Assembly (NCBI GenBank): GCA_963932465.1
Contig: OZ010800.1
Span: 91,714,307-91,778,306 of the forward strand
DNA from: Maratus speciosus
Lineage: Eukaryota > Arthropoda > Arachnida > Araneae > Salticidae
DNA: 64,000 nt
Direction: 5' to 3'
Position numbers and translations under genes: made by a program. Every line of letters starts with the position of its first letter. Within the stretch, counting starts at the first letter, position 1. The notes below the pieces were generated by a model that was given only the letters and a program-made list of their open reading frames with translations, was not told the DNA's origin and did not search any database. Shown here piece after piece: positions 33,246 to 44,456 of this stretch.

Positions 33246-34450
33246 GTTTTATTTAATTTATAAAAAAGTTAAAATATTATTTAATATATATTATTAAATG
33301 TCAGTGATTTTAATACGTTCTATTTGAATTATGTTTTTGTAATGCAATGAACAAGGACATATAAAAATTAGTTAATGTATGTTAAGATAGAATTTTACAG
33401 CAGTGTTTTTAATTCAATTCCCGATAAGATAAAGTTATAAAAATTACATAAACCTGTGTATTTCCAATGAGAATTAAACGTTTTATTACGCTTAGAGTTT
33501 AAGTATAAATTATTTAATTAATTTTAAGGAATATTTTTTATTTACCGAATGCAGGCGATAAATTGCTAAATATTCTCTTGATCGAATTGTATTTATAATA
33601 TTTAAAATAGAAGCATTTCATTCATTCCATTTAAAACTTATTTAATTTTATATTAGGATCCCCTTTAATTTAAAATGCAAGCAGTAATTCTTGTACTATT
33701 AAACCAGCAATAATTGATTATTTATAGTTTTAAATATTTTGAGAATTTTAGACAACAACTTTAAAAAAATTCCTAAAATCGACAAATTACTTTTTTTTTT
33801 AATCTAGAAATATGTCGGTCATTGTGTCATATCCGGGAAAAATAGTTTTCATGGGATACCTGCACTTCGCACAGGTGTATAACATTGCAGAAAGCATACA
33901 AATTATAGAAGAAACTTTAAAAATTGGAATAAAATATAAAATATTTTCAAATAGTACGTGGTATACTCAATTAAACATTTATTATCTTACACCGGTTCTT
34001 CGCAGGGGTAAAATGGATAACTTTCCGTAATCGGGCCGATAGCCATGATTGGCGTCAAATGAGAAAACAGTATACAATTGTAACTGTATAAAAGTTAAAT
34101 AATGGTTAGAAAATGAAAGTAACTTTTATCGAAATAACCCAATTGCGGAACATTCTCCAAATTTGAAAAAGGTTTGGGTAACACACAATTGCCAATAACT
34201 GAAAACTATAGACTAATAATAAGCTCGACGTAGCAGTTGTTGGTCGGTAGCCAATAATTTCAAATTTCCCTTTTAATTTTGTCCGGTTTCAAATTTTGAT
34301 TTTTTTTTTCAATCTGGCTTCCGCAAAAGAGTCGGAATAAGTAGTAGAAAAAAGGGCTGCAGACGGAGATGGGCCAATTGAACGAATTAAAATCACTGAC
34401 ATTTAATAATATATATTAAATAATATTTTAACTTTTTTAATAAAAATTAT
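33246..34450. repeat. Short inverted repeat bracketing ~1 kb
   Basis: The segment at 33255-33325 (AGTTAAAATATTATTTAATA, ATGTCAGTGATTTTAAT) reappears inverted at about 34385-34440 (ATTAAAATCACTGACAT, then TATTAAATAATATTTTAACT). The left arm begins a few bases after the THAP exon donor. The interval holds no recognised gene. Confidence 0.65.
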
Positions 34451-34779
34451 AGGGCTGAAAATCACGTTTAAGATGCTTAAAGGTTTTAAATATTTCTCTT
34501 TTGCAATTTCCCAACCAGCTGGTATATTTTAGAAATCGTAGTTTGTTACATAACTTACTCAATTGTTGTACCTGAATATACAGTTGTAACAACCATAAAG
34601 AATGTTTAAGGATATATCAGCTACGTTTAGATAACGTAAAATTAATTTGCTAATTTACTAAAATTAAAAAATACTAAAATGTTGTATTGTTACTAGAAAC
34701 ACATCCATGTACATAATTTTCATTTTTCTAGCATATCTGGGAGGGAAAAATCGATTATTTTTTTTTATATTTTCATATA

Positions 34780-34890
34780 AATGAACGAGTTCGGGCTCGT
34801 TTTTTGGAGCCCGGGCCCGCCCGAGCCCGACGATTTTAAATCGGAGCCGAAAAGATTTTTTGTCATCAGAGCCCAAGCCCGATACCACTC
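34780..34890 (-). repeat. GC-rich GCCCGAGCCCG repeat block 1
   Basis: Dense GCCCGAGCCC/GGGCTCGGGC motifs occur here and again at 35.59 kb in the same orientation. On the minus strand it starts near AGAGTGGTATCGGGCTTGGG. It resembles subterminal GC repeats of some arthropod hAT-like or MITE elements, but the family is not certain. Confidence 0.4.
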
Positions 34891-35584
34891 TTTACCGATA
34901 CATCTTTAACTATAATCGATTCCTTTCTCATAACAGTCTTCCGTGATTGACGTGAACCGGAAAATCAACGTAAATTACAAAATTGACACCGTTATCTTAA
35001 AGGTCAGATGCCTTTATATTAAAAGAAGAAACACTGACTGATTGCTTCCTATCGGTATAATAAAGTAATTATATTTACTTACGAAGCAAAGTGATCTCGT
35101 AAATCTACTTGCAGAGTCCTTAGCATGAGCAGAGTTCATGACAAATAGATATAATACCCAGTAAAGTTAATATAAGATTAAATAATTTGCAAACCTCAAG
35201 CTAATTCTGGTCTACAAAAAATCGAAGAAAACATTATCTTTGTGTTAGATAACTAAATAAAAAATAAATAAACGATCGGATTAAAAAATATCTTCTGTCA
35301 CAAACGAAAATCCTAATAATAACAAATTCATTGCTTGTGTTTGTTTTGATTGGCACCATATTAATTGATCGTCGTCGAAAATGCCGTACACATAAATCTG
35401 AAAACATCACAAATTTTCTTTTGAAACAGCAATCAAATACTAAAATAAATAAACACGATTTTTGTTACCCCCTTCATTTTGATTTAAATAACATTGAAAG
35501 ACTTGAAAAGTAATATTAAATGGGGAAAAAGTTCTTATTTTAATCTTTTCTATACATAAATAAATATAGTTTTCCGGTTTCAGA
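34891..35584. other. AT-rich noncoding DNA
   Basis: Spacer between the two GCCCGAGCCC blocks. No gene recognised. Confidence 0.4.
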
Positions 35585-35682
35585 AAGAACGAGCCCGAGC
35601 CCGAAGGCTAGAATAAAAATAGAGCCTGAGCCCGTGTCGGGCCCGGGCTTTCGGACACGGGCTGAGCCCGTTCCATCTCTAA
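35585..35682 (-). repeat. GC-rich GCCCGAGCCCG repeat block 2
   Basis: On the minus strand it starts TTAGAGATGGAACGGGCTCAG and continues with GGGCCCGACACGGGCTC. It is similar in make-up to the block at 34.8 kb. Confidence 0.45.
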
Positions 35683-36088
35683 TATGAACAGGGTTAGATT
35701 AAATAAACAGTGTAAAAAAGTACTTTTATGTTAGCCGGCCGCAGTTCATAAACCGTCAAATATTTTCCCCATCACCAGCGTTTATGTTGCATTCATTTCA
35801 TTCAAAATATAAAATCATCATTTTGAAAATATACTCGTCATTTGGAAAACACAACTTTATTTAAAATACATACATATTGGTATATTACATCAATTTAAAC
35901 GCATGCTTTTTGCTCATTATATTTAAAATACATTTTTTTTCAATAAATAATAACATAAACCCAAGGTGGGCAAGTTTCTTCCAATGTGGAAAAAAACCTG
36001 GAAAAAAACCATGGAATTAAAAGTTACGCCTATAACTTTTATTAACAAAAATGGTTTTCTTTTAGCCTGAATAGCTAGCATAAAATTT
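35683..36088. other. AT-rich noncoding DNA
   Basis: Nothing recognised apart from AT-rich sequence leading into the palindrome. Confidence 0.4.
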
Positions 36089-36584
36089 AGGTCTATTTGA
36101 AGATATTTACAATTTAAGAGTTATAGACGGAAAAGCAGACAAAGCCTTTTTGGAGGATACCTGTTAAAATTTTAATCGGGAATTTCAAATATTTACTCAC
36201 TCATGGAAGATTAACCTTGTTTACCAGATTCATTGCAAAATATTTTTGTTACAGCTTGTTTTGATAAAATTATATGTATTTAAAAAATAGTTGCAATGTC
36301 AGTTTAGTTTCGGGGCAAAAGGAAATACTGTTTACGTAGCATTAGTGCTTTTTCTCCCGAAATTAAAATGACATTGCGATTTTTTTAAATACACATACTT
36401 TCATCAAAACAAACTGTAACAAAAATATTTTGCAATAAATCTGGTAAACAAGGTTCATCTTCCATGAGTGAGTAAATATTTGAAATTCATGATTAAAATT
36501 TTAACAGGTATTCTCTAAAATAGCTTTGTCTGGTCTGCTTTTCCGCCTATAACTCTTAAATTGTAAATATCTTCAAATAGACCT
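36089..36584. repeat. Near-perfect palindrome, ~245-bp arms (MITE-like)
   Basis: The ends are AGGTCTATTTGAAGATATTT and its inverted copy. Both arms share TTAAGAGTTATAG, GACAAAGC, TACCTGTTAAAATTTTAAT, TTTACTCACTCATGGAAGAT and TGCAAAATATTTTTGTTACA with complements in order. Arms run almost to the centre near 36337, so there is little loop. There is no coding capacity. Confidence 0.8.
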
Positions 36585-36742
36585 GCGCACGAGATGCGCA
36601 GATGGTAGATATTCTGTCATATATGACGTCATACAAAAACCCCGCATATTTGCGTTATTCACTTCATCCACAAGATGGCGCAGCTGTGTCAATTTACGGC
36701 AGATTCCAGCATTAACTTTGTACGCTTACTTATAGCGCTTTG

Positions 36743-37345
36743 ATTCGCTGCTTTCAATGCATTTGTTTTTCGTCTAATAATATTTATTCCACTCCTCAGT
36801 TACTCAGTGATGAAATTAATTTCCTTAAAGCTATTGCTGTTGATCATGGTTATTCCTCTAATATTATGGATTATATTTATAAAAAATTTACGAAACCCGT
36901 TCATTCTGATAAGCATTCTAATTCCAACTCCAATACTTCAGTTGTGTTGCCATTTTTCCTAAAATCAGTCAGCATGTTGCTAAAATCTTAAGAAGGTTTG
37001 ATTTTAATGTTATTTTTTCTCCTGTTAATAAAATCTCTTTTACCAAATATATTTATATTTTTGGTATGGGTATTTACCAAATCTCTTGCCAGTGTGGTCT
37101 ATCTTATATTGGCCAGACTAAACGTGCTCTTAGATTTCGTTTAAAATGGCATGAAGATTATGTTAAAAATCAGGAGCTTAGACGTCCTTCTATTGCTCAA
37201 CATTGTTGGTCTTTTCAACATAGGTTCAATTTCTCCTCAGCCATGTTTTTCTAACCTTGATCTTGATGCTTGAGCTTACCACATCATTAAAAAGTCTCAC
37301 TCTTTAGTCAATCGGCCTGTTCAGAAGTCCAGCTCACGCCGCACG
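36743..37345 (+). mobile_element. 5'-truncated Penelope-like element, 3' coding part
   Basis: Homology to the main copy begins abruptly at ATTCGCTGCTTTCAAT (matching about 57.60 kb there). It runs through the RT thumb/linker region and the GIY-YIG domain to about 37345. The matching terminal repeat appears only at 38.67 kb, separated by about 1.3 kb, so an insertion or rearrangement has split this copy. Confidence 0.8.
37066..37254 (+). pseudogene. GIY-YIG endonuclease domain of Penelope-like element
   Basis: A 62-codon frame. GIY is at residues 2-4, the paired Cys of CQCG follow, YIG is at 14-16, and QTKRALRFRLKWHEDYVKN comes next. This is the layout of the Penelope C-terminal endonuclease, which nicks target DNA for reverse transcription. 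The domain is better preserved here than in the 55.5-kb copy, which has a stop directly after YIG. Upstream pieces (36740-36991) are in other frames. The Met used is internal, not a natural start. Confidence 0.8.
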
Positions 37346-38356
37346 CGTGCTCTCAGAAGTTGTTTCCATGGAGTAGGTCTTATCGAAGAAAGGAATTTTC
37401 AAATAATTCAATTATTTCATTATTTTTATGGTTCAAAACAGGTAAAACCAACGACTATATTTCTTTATCTTTACAAAACATGGTTTTCGTAGCAGGAATA
37501 CATACCTATGTTCACTCAGATAAAATTCAAAATATTCGGGAAAGATTCACGTGACCTATTTTATCCACTTCAGCCTGATCAGCAATAAGTCAGCCGCTCA
37601 CAGACTTCGCGCAAGATACCCAAAATAAATTATGTGGGCGATTTGATCACGTGATTGTGCGTTTTGTGCTTATGTTTCATTGGTTATGCTTTGTTTGGTA
37701 GGTTGATTGATACAATTTAACAATTCAATTGGAGATCTAAATATTTTAACTTTTTAACAATTTTATTTTTATTTGTTTAAAATTGATTTATCAGTTGCTT
37801 TTTATTTTTCGTGATATATAGAATGCTGTTAATAAACCAAAATTGTCATATCAACATATTACAAGATTTTGAAATCTGCACTGTTAGTTAGACAATTTTT
37901 CAGAGAAGGTTTTAGTATATATAATTCTTATTTTATTATTACCGTGTGGATTAATGCCGTTTGGATAACAGACCAAAATACATCATAAAACACGAGAATC
38001 AAATGACACTCAAAATCACGTTAGTATACGCAAAATACTTAATTATATTTTCAGTAAAATTTGTGAGCATTCTAATAATATTTTATTCGCTACAAAACTA
38101 AACGGCAAACCACATATATTTTATCACTATAAAAAAGAAATAAATTATTGTACAGATATTTTATAAATAATATTGTACAGATAAATATTGTACAGATATC
38201 GAGAAATACCCCATTTTCTCGTATTTAAATAAGTGTTTTATTATTATAACAGAAATACCCGTGCTTCTGTACTATTAATATAAAAATTTATCTTTATCAA
38301 AAATATCTTATTTTATAAGAAAAATATAAAGCAATCTAGAAAAAAAAAATCCAATT
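37346..38356. other. Unassigned sequence splitting the Penelope copy
   Basis: No gene recognised. ATATTGTACAGATA is locally repeated near 38150-38200. Confidence 0.4.
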
Positions 38357-38431
38357 TGGGACTCGAAGGATTCGAACCCATAATCCCTAGTCTCGAATTC
38401 AATACTCTATCCATTCAGGCGTCTAGCTTAC
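38357..38431 (-). pseudogene. tRNA-like sequence
   Basis: On the minus strand it shows TGAATGGATAGAG (A-box-like), a B box GGGTTCGAATCC, and an end pairing of GACTC type. The anticodon stem does not pair well. It is probably a tRNA pseudogene or a SINE head. A long T-run follows on the minus strand, but not the CAGTTGG motif seen in the tRNA foldbacks. Confidence 0.45.
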
Positions 38432-38570
38432 ACTTCACTTGCAACAGATTATCTTTATAATTAGCAGTATAATTAATGAAATCCATGATTTGTTCCTGAA
38501 CGCGATGAATGTTTATTCCATCCACGATAAAAACCCACTCCATGTTCCTGTCTCCTGAGATCGCGCGCTC

Positions 38571-38670
38571 GGCGCGCGTGCATCTTGAACACACCCAATG
38601 ACTTATTTAGTACTCCTGATTTCGCGCGTGCATCTTGAATACACCCTACGACTTATTTAGTACTCCTGAT
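38571..38670 (+). repeat. Two tandem copies of a 50-bp unit
   Basis: The unit CGCGCGTGCATCTTGAA, then ACACCC, then GACTTATTTAGTACTCCTGA, occurs twice with period 50, just upstream of the Penelope terminal repeat. In the main copy only one CTTATCTAGTACTCTGATTT is present. Confidence 0.8.
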
Positions 38671-38995
38671 TTCCCAAGTATTTAGAAAGCATTAATTTAA
38701 TTTCTCCTTTCTTTGGTTTCTTTTTCTCTTTTTCTTCGGTAGAAGTCGCTACTTGTCCACTCAGTCGTTTCATTTGCTTCTGTCTCATTGGTTGTTTTGG
38801 CGCATTCGCTACCCGTATCGGGTATATCAGTCTCTGTCATTTTGCTCAGCCTTCCTTTTTCTAGCACGGTGTGTCTTGCTCTATCTTGCACTGAAGAGGA
38901 ATCTCGCTAGTAGATTCGAAACAGCTTTTTGCTGCTTTTCACGTATTATTTGTGCATTTTTAAACGTTGGTTTCCTGCTTTTTAACTTGTTATAA
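38671..38995 (+). repeat. Penelope terminal repeat (3' end of split copy)
   Basis: Aligned with 58.22-58.55 kb: CAAGTATTTAGAAAGCATTAA, GTCGCTACTTGTCCACT, TCTGTCTCATTGGTTGTTTT, GCTACCCGTATCGGGTATAT, TTTTTCTAGCACG, CTATCTTGCACTGAAGA and AAACGTTGGTTT. Confidence 0.85.
38886..38935 (+). ncRNA. Hammerhead-ribozyme-like core, Penelope terminal repeat
   Basis: TTGCA, CTGAAGA (38891-38897), stem GGAATC/GATTC with loop TCGCTAGTA, GAAA (38918-38921), then CAGCTTTTTGC. Stem III is weaker here than in the copy at 58.45 kb. Confidence 0.4.
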
Positions 38996-40194
38996 AATTC
39001 ATTTAATACATTGATTAGTAGTAATACCGTTTAGAATGAGTTATAGATGCATTACTTTATCTTGTTCCAAAAGCATTATTGGTTATACAAAGCGAAAATA
39101 TTTTTAAAAGGATGATTTATTTTGCCTTTGGATCTTATCCGCTTTCTTGACGTTTTGAGGTCGAGGGGGGGGGGGGGGCAGATTTTTCAATTAGGAAATA
39201 TTTCTATATTTCTTTTGCAAGAGCATTATATTTGTACATTTCCTAATTCTACAAAATACTAAAAACATATTTAAAATAAAAGATTTGAGTGGAGTTATAA
39301 ATATTGCACAAAATCCCTATGAATTCAAATTTCATTATTCCTTCTAAATCCTTCAATCCTTGTAAAATCCTTCAAAGATTTATTAAATGATAATATAAAT
39401 CTTCTGATGTAGTTTCAAGTTCACGAAAAATGCTTTCGAAGATACTATTTTCATGAATTAAAAATTCAGTACATAAAGGGTTAAAAGGTGCAAGACCCCT
39501 TAAATCATAATTTTCCCAAACTATCATAATGTTGGGAGCCATACTGACTTCCGTAGTGTACACCATCGAATTTACGATATTTGATATTTTTTAATTAGAA
39601 TCTATCCAAAAGAAATAAAGGGTCCTCTTTATAGCGATTGCAAATTTAATTTTTGACCTTTACATATATGAAATATTAGATATATAATTCTAATTAAAAC
39701 TTCCTCTTAAAACCTAAATTATATTAAATATACCCTCCCTCTTTTAAACACCGTCAAGGTTTCTCTTTATTAAAAACGTGCATTTCCTAGCACATGCACA
39801 AAAACGAAAATATGCTAAAGAAAAATGAACGGAAACTGTAATTAAAGGTACTAAAAGACTGAGAAAAAATGAGTTTTGGAAAATAGTTTTTTTGACAAGT
39901 ATTATATTGACATATATTTAAACCGAAGATGTTGCTTTAAAGGGATAATGTATGATGACTAAGTGGGTGTTTTGATTTTCGTATTTGGAAGGAGAAAATG
40001 AATGAGTTTTAAAAATATCAGAAAAAGCGAAATTCAAGAACGTGGGTTTGAGAAAAGGAATATCTTGAAAATGTTTTTTAGACGTCATTTTAAAGGAAAA
40101 CGTACGTAAGTATGGTTTTCTATCTTTTTTTTTTTTTTTTTTACTGCAGAAAAATAAAGTATCTAATGTGACTTTTAAAACAATTTTTAAAAAG

Positions 40195-40230
<36 letters not shown>

Positions 40231-40267
40231 AAGATTACTCCATTTTAAGAAAAATGTACGTAGATAA

Positions 40268-40302
<35 letters not shown>

Positions 40303-41140
40303 GCGGATTTTGATTTCCAAAGCCAGTGAAGATTTTTAACGTCGCAGAAAAATTTAAAATCGCGAAAGTTAGTTTCTGAAACGAATAAATTTGAATGTGT
40401 TAATATTAATATATTTTATAACAGAAAACGTTGTTTTAATTGAAAATAAGCGTTCAAATGCTTTGGTATATTTTGTGTTTTCGTTTTTTCTTACCAAAGC
40501 AGTTGCAGAATTTTAAAATCGCAGAAAAAAAAAAAAAAAGTGCCAACAGTACGTCTCACAAAAGTATTTTTTTGAAAGGTTATTATTCATTTTGAAAACT
40601 CAAACCGCCTTTCGAAAGTAATTGGACATAGATATCGTATACAGTTTTATTTTTTTCGTATTTTGGTCAAGAGTGCCGGTGCAGTTTATTTCAAAATTAA
40701 AGAAAAAAAAAAACAGAAATCGCTGAAACGGCTCTTAGCAACTTTTTAACACTTTCCAACAAAGTTGAAAAGTGTTTATGCATTCGGTTTGTCTGTCCGT
40801 CTGTCCACGCTCTAACTCCCGTAAATATACTTGGATTTTCATACAATTGATAAAGGTTATTTACGGTCACCAAAGCATGTTTGGTATTGTATATGAAGTA
40901 TGTAGGAGTAATCATTCATTTACAGGGGCACTCAAAAGTATTCCATTACATTAAAATATACTGGAAAAATCGTTTGCAGAGTATTTTAATGACATTATAG
41001 TATTTCAAATGTATTGAAACTGATATAAATCACTGAATTTTACTATGATTACGTTAAAACAAAGCATTAATAGCATTTTTTATTCATTTACAGTGACACA
41101 CAAAAGAAATTGGTTACCGTACATTACTGTCTTTGAGTAA
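38996..41140. other. AT-rich noncoding DNA with homopolymers
   Basis: No gene recognised. It holds a G-run at about 39166-39178, T-runs near 40126-40142 and 40269-40300, and (TA)n near 40199-40228. The segment near 40.77-40.93 kb resembles 10.39-10.55 kb. Confidence 0.45.
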
Positions 41141-41142
41141 TA

Positions 41143-42671
41143 CACTGCTCAAAACAATTAAAGGATATTGCAGTTTTAGGTGGATTTTGTATCTGGTAAA
41201 CTGTTTAGCTGATTGATACATGGTCGACAGACATAGTAGGTTATATGAGAATAAATTACACATGTTTGGCAGAAAAAAATGCATTTTATTGCGCATTTGT
41301 GTACTAAAGGAAAAAACACAATTTGTGCATATGAGAAAAAAAGAATAAGAAAAGGTGTTTTCTTCAAAGAAAATCATTTTCAGTAGGGGGTATGGTTTCC
41401 ACGGGCGGCCAGCAACGTTGAACACCTTTGAGGCATGGACTCAATGAGGCTATTAATGACGAGTTGGGGTATTCTGCCCCACTCTTCCAGAAGAGCTCTT
41501 TCCAGTTCTTGGAGAGTTTGTGGGGGTTGTTGGCGGCCAGAAACTCGTCTTCCTAGAGCGTTCCAAACGTGCTCGATTGGATTCATGTCTGGAGAACAGC
41601 TGGGCATTCTATTCGAACGATTCCTTCCTCGAAAAGGAAATCCTCCGCCAGGTTTGCACGATGTGGCCTGCAGTTATCGTCCATTAAAATGAAGTTATCT
41701 CCGATTGCTGCAGCGTAAGGGACTACAATATGTCTGAGGATCTCATCCCTATATCGGCGACCAGTCAGAGCTCCATCTCGAATGATGTAGAGGTCAGTGC
41801 GCCCGTCACTGGAGATGCCACCATACACCAACACTCCTCCACCGCCAAATCTGACACTTTCGTGCACGAACGCATGATTATTCCTACTGCCACGGTCCCT
41901 CCAGATGAAAATACGCCTATTATCCGGATGCACAGAAAAACGGGACTCGTCAGAAAACAGAATATTGCTCCATTCATTTCTCCTCCAGTTGACATGCTCG
42001 GTTGCCCACTCCCTGCGGTCGCGACGATGCCTTGATGTTAATCTAACACATACCATCGGTCGGCGAGCATACACACCTACAGCATGGAGCCAGTTTCGGA
42101 CAGTCTGAGTTGAAATCGTGGTGCCTGTAGCCGAGCGAATGTGTTGTTGGAGAAGAGTAGCGTTCATGGTTCGGTGTCTCCGAGCTGTTAACGCTAAATA
42201 CCGATCTGCATTGGGCGTTGTTGCCCGACTACGACCTTGCCCTGGTCTTCGGCCTGCACATTCACTCTCCAAAAAACGGTTCCAGATCCTGGAAATGACA
42301 CTTTGTGACACTCCAATGGCTTGCGCTACTTCGGCTTGAGTTTGGCCCCCTTCTAACCTACCAACAATTCTCAAAGCTTCTGAATCTATCAAGTGACTTC
42401 GCTGAAACATCGTACTCATCGAAACAAAGCAATCACTGAATGCCGATCATCCTTGTCTTCATTCTCTTTTATCCAGTTGAAAGTCAAATTTCATTCGCTG
42501 CCGCTGAAGCGACTTTTTTGACGTCGAACTCAAAATTTGCATACTCCACAGTTTGAAAACCAGAAAAATTTGCATTTGTGATTCTCTTCTTCTGTTTTCG
42601 GCAAAAAAAATTTCGTTTATATCTTTATTTTATATAAAACTTCAAATATCCTTTAATTGTTTTGAGCAGTG
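41143..42671 (-). mobile_element. Tc1-type transposon, nearly intact
   Basis: Perfect 26-bp terminal inverted repeats beginning CACTGCTCAAAACAATTAAA (41143-41168 and 42646-42671) are flanked by TA on both sides (41141-41142 and 42672-42673). The element is 1529 bp and encodes one transposase on the minus strand. Perfect repeats and a transposase with a single lesion indicate a recent insertion. Confidence 0.95.
41380..42419 (-). pseudogene. Tc1-family DD34E transposase with one frameshift
   Basis: Starts at ATG 42419 (MSTMFQRSHLIDSEALRIVG) and runs 278 codons to 41583. Coding then continues in another frame from about 41607 to 41380 (start of that part: SPDMNPIEHVWNALGRR). A one-base deletion near 41600 explains both. 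Residues about 18-50 form the first helix-turn-helix, and GRRPGQGRSRATT is the linker with an AT-hook-like basic stretch. The catalytic Asp are D157 in LFSDES and D248 in LMDDN. The catalytic Glu is in NPIEHVW, 34 residues after the second Asp once the frame changes, so the family is DD34E. The enzyme would cut and paste the element at TA sites. It resembles the Tcb1-like transposases common in spiders. This copy should be inactive unless supplied in trans. Confidence 0.95.
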
Positions 42672-42996
42672 TAATTGCTGGAGTGTACGGTTTAAAATTT
42701 GGTATTCGCTTTTAAATTTAATTCATTTTTGCATCTTAGTTGTTATATATAAATTTTATAACTCAAATACACGGCTACACAAAAGTATTCACATACCGTT
42801 CTTCTTATTAGAGGAAATTGCTGAAGGTAAATTTTCAACAGAAGTATGTGTATTTCTTAAGTGAGCTCAATTTTGGCATGCGTGTAGTTAATAGATTCAA
42901 ATCTATAAATCATATACAGGGCTGCTGAAAAAATTCGCATAATTGCCGAAACGTCAGTGAAGGCTTACTGTGGAGACACGAAAAGTTTTGGTTTCT

Positions 42997-43048
42997 GTTA
43001 GTCTGTCTGTCTGTTAGTCTGTCTGTCTGTTAGTCTGTCTGTCTGTTC
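42997..43048 (+). repeat. 16-bp tandem repeat, three copies
   Basis: GTTAGTCTGTCTGTCT repeats at 42997, 43013 and 43029. Confidence 0.9.
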
Positions 43049-44431
43049 CGCGATAACTGCCGCAAAAAGCATCCTATCGGCTTGAAATTCACTGGGCATG
43101 TTGATGAGGTACCCGGACGTAGCTGTATAGTTTTTGGTTAAATTTGGTTCATTCGTTCGGGAAATATGGAACATTTTATTTTACTCTATAATGCTTTTCA
43201 ATGGCAAGTCAGACGACTTTCAGATTTTCATTTGTTGAAAGAAATGACTCATATGAAAAATGGATTTAAATGGTAAATTTTTGATGCTGAAATTTTTAAA
43301 TAACATTATTAAATTATTCCAATAAATTATGTCAATATATTTGCGAGATTTTTTTAATTAGGTTTATAATATTGGGGGGGGGGAGGAATTTTATGCATGT
43401 TTTCCAATAATATAAAGGATTTTGTTTTATCAAATTGACATAAGGCATATTTCATTTTTTTTCCTTTACTTTCTCTGTTGCCTAGCAACGTATTTGGTCC
43501 TAATAATATTAGTATAATTGGGTGTATAATGCTTGAGTAAAGCCAACGTCAAAACAGATGAATTAATGCATTTGTATCTTTGCATATAGAAGGATTTTAG
43601 CCCAGAAATAAAAATAGGCAATATTTCATTTATTTTATTTATTTTATTGAAATATTTTGCTTAAAAATACAAAAGTTCATTATTTTCATAGAGAATAACG
43701 TAACATTTTCCCATAACATTTACCAATATTTCTTTAATTGTTGCCAAGAAAATCAAAACCCGGAATAATATTTTCTTTAAAACAATTTTCAATTGAAATG
43801 TTTTGTCGTGAAACAGGAGAATGAAAAATAAAATTAAGAATAGAAAAATTAATATGGCGGCATATTAAAAATAAAAAGAAAACTCTCGAGTATTTCTTAA
43901 TATAACAAGATGAAATGTTTTGAGTAAGTACGCATAGCAGGTGAATTAGACGTCATTTATCGAAAACAAAGATGCTGGAATAAAAATATCTTGGGTAAAA
44001 TAAAATTAACTATTATTCACGGAGGAAAGAGATAGATGGAGATGCAGTATGCCGTAAAAACAGTTTGCAATACGATGTGCGTTATCGCTCAGATTTAAAT
44101 GCCCTCATTCGACCCAAACAAAACAAGCACGTGGAACATGGACCAAATTCTTTGACTTCATCCGTTTTTTTTTTTTTTTTTTTTTTAAGCACGTCGTTGT
44201 GTTGTGCCGAATGTAGCGGATTTTAGGGTTACATTTTTGGCGTCACTTCAAGATTTATTGTCTGTGTACGGTTAACATGAATATTTTATTTTAAATTTAA
44301 ATTTTATTAATTTATAAAAAACTTATGCTTATCCTTATAAATCACAGCGTAAAAAAAATCTAAGATATACTATAACCATCCGCACAATCAATAAAAAATT
44401 ACGAATGTAAATTTAAATAGACTACGGGGGG

Positions 44432-44456
44432 TTCAGGGGGGCAGAGCCCCCCTGAA
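44432..44456. other. GC-rich perfect hairpin
   Basis: TTCAGGGGGGC and GCCCCCCTGAA form an 11-bp perfect stem around AGA, an isolated GC-rich structure in AT-rich DNA. Function unknown. Confidence 0.8.

Noticed and set aside
33812..34030. Possible second exon of the THAP gene (acceptor-like TTTTTTTTTTAATCTAG before it)
   Set aside because: The translation in the required phase lacks the W and C-x2-H of THAP fingers.
34664..34888. 74-codon minus-strand frame through the GCCCGAGCCC block
   Set aside because: It is a low-complexity repeat translation with no domain.
38697..38995. Open frames on both strands over the Penelope terminal repeat
   Set aside because: The same sequence recurs as a noncoding terminal repeat at 58.2-58.5 kb and its frame is not conserved there.
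41730..42339. Plus-strand open frames over the Tc1 element
   Set aside because: They are antisense shadows of the transposase.
42997..43048. Regularly spaced short repeats, considered as a CRISPR array
   Set aside because: It is a simple 16-bp tandem repeat without spacers, in eukaryotic DNA.
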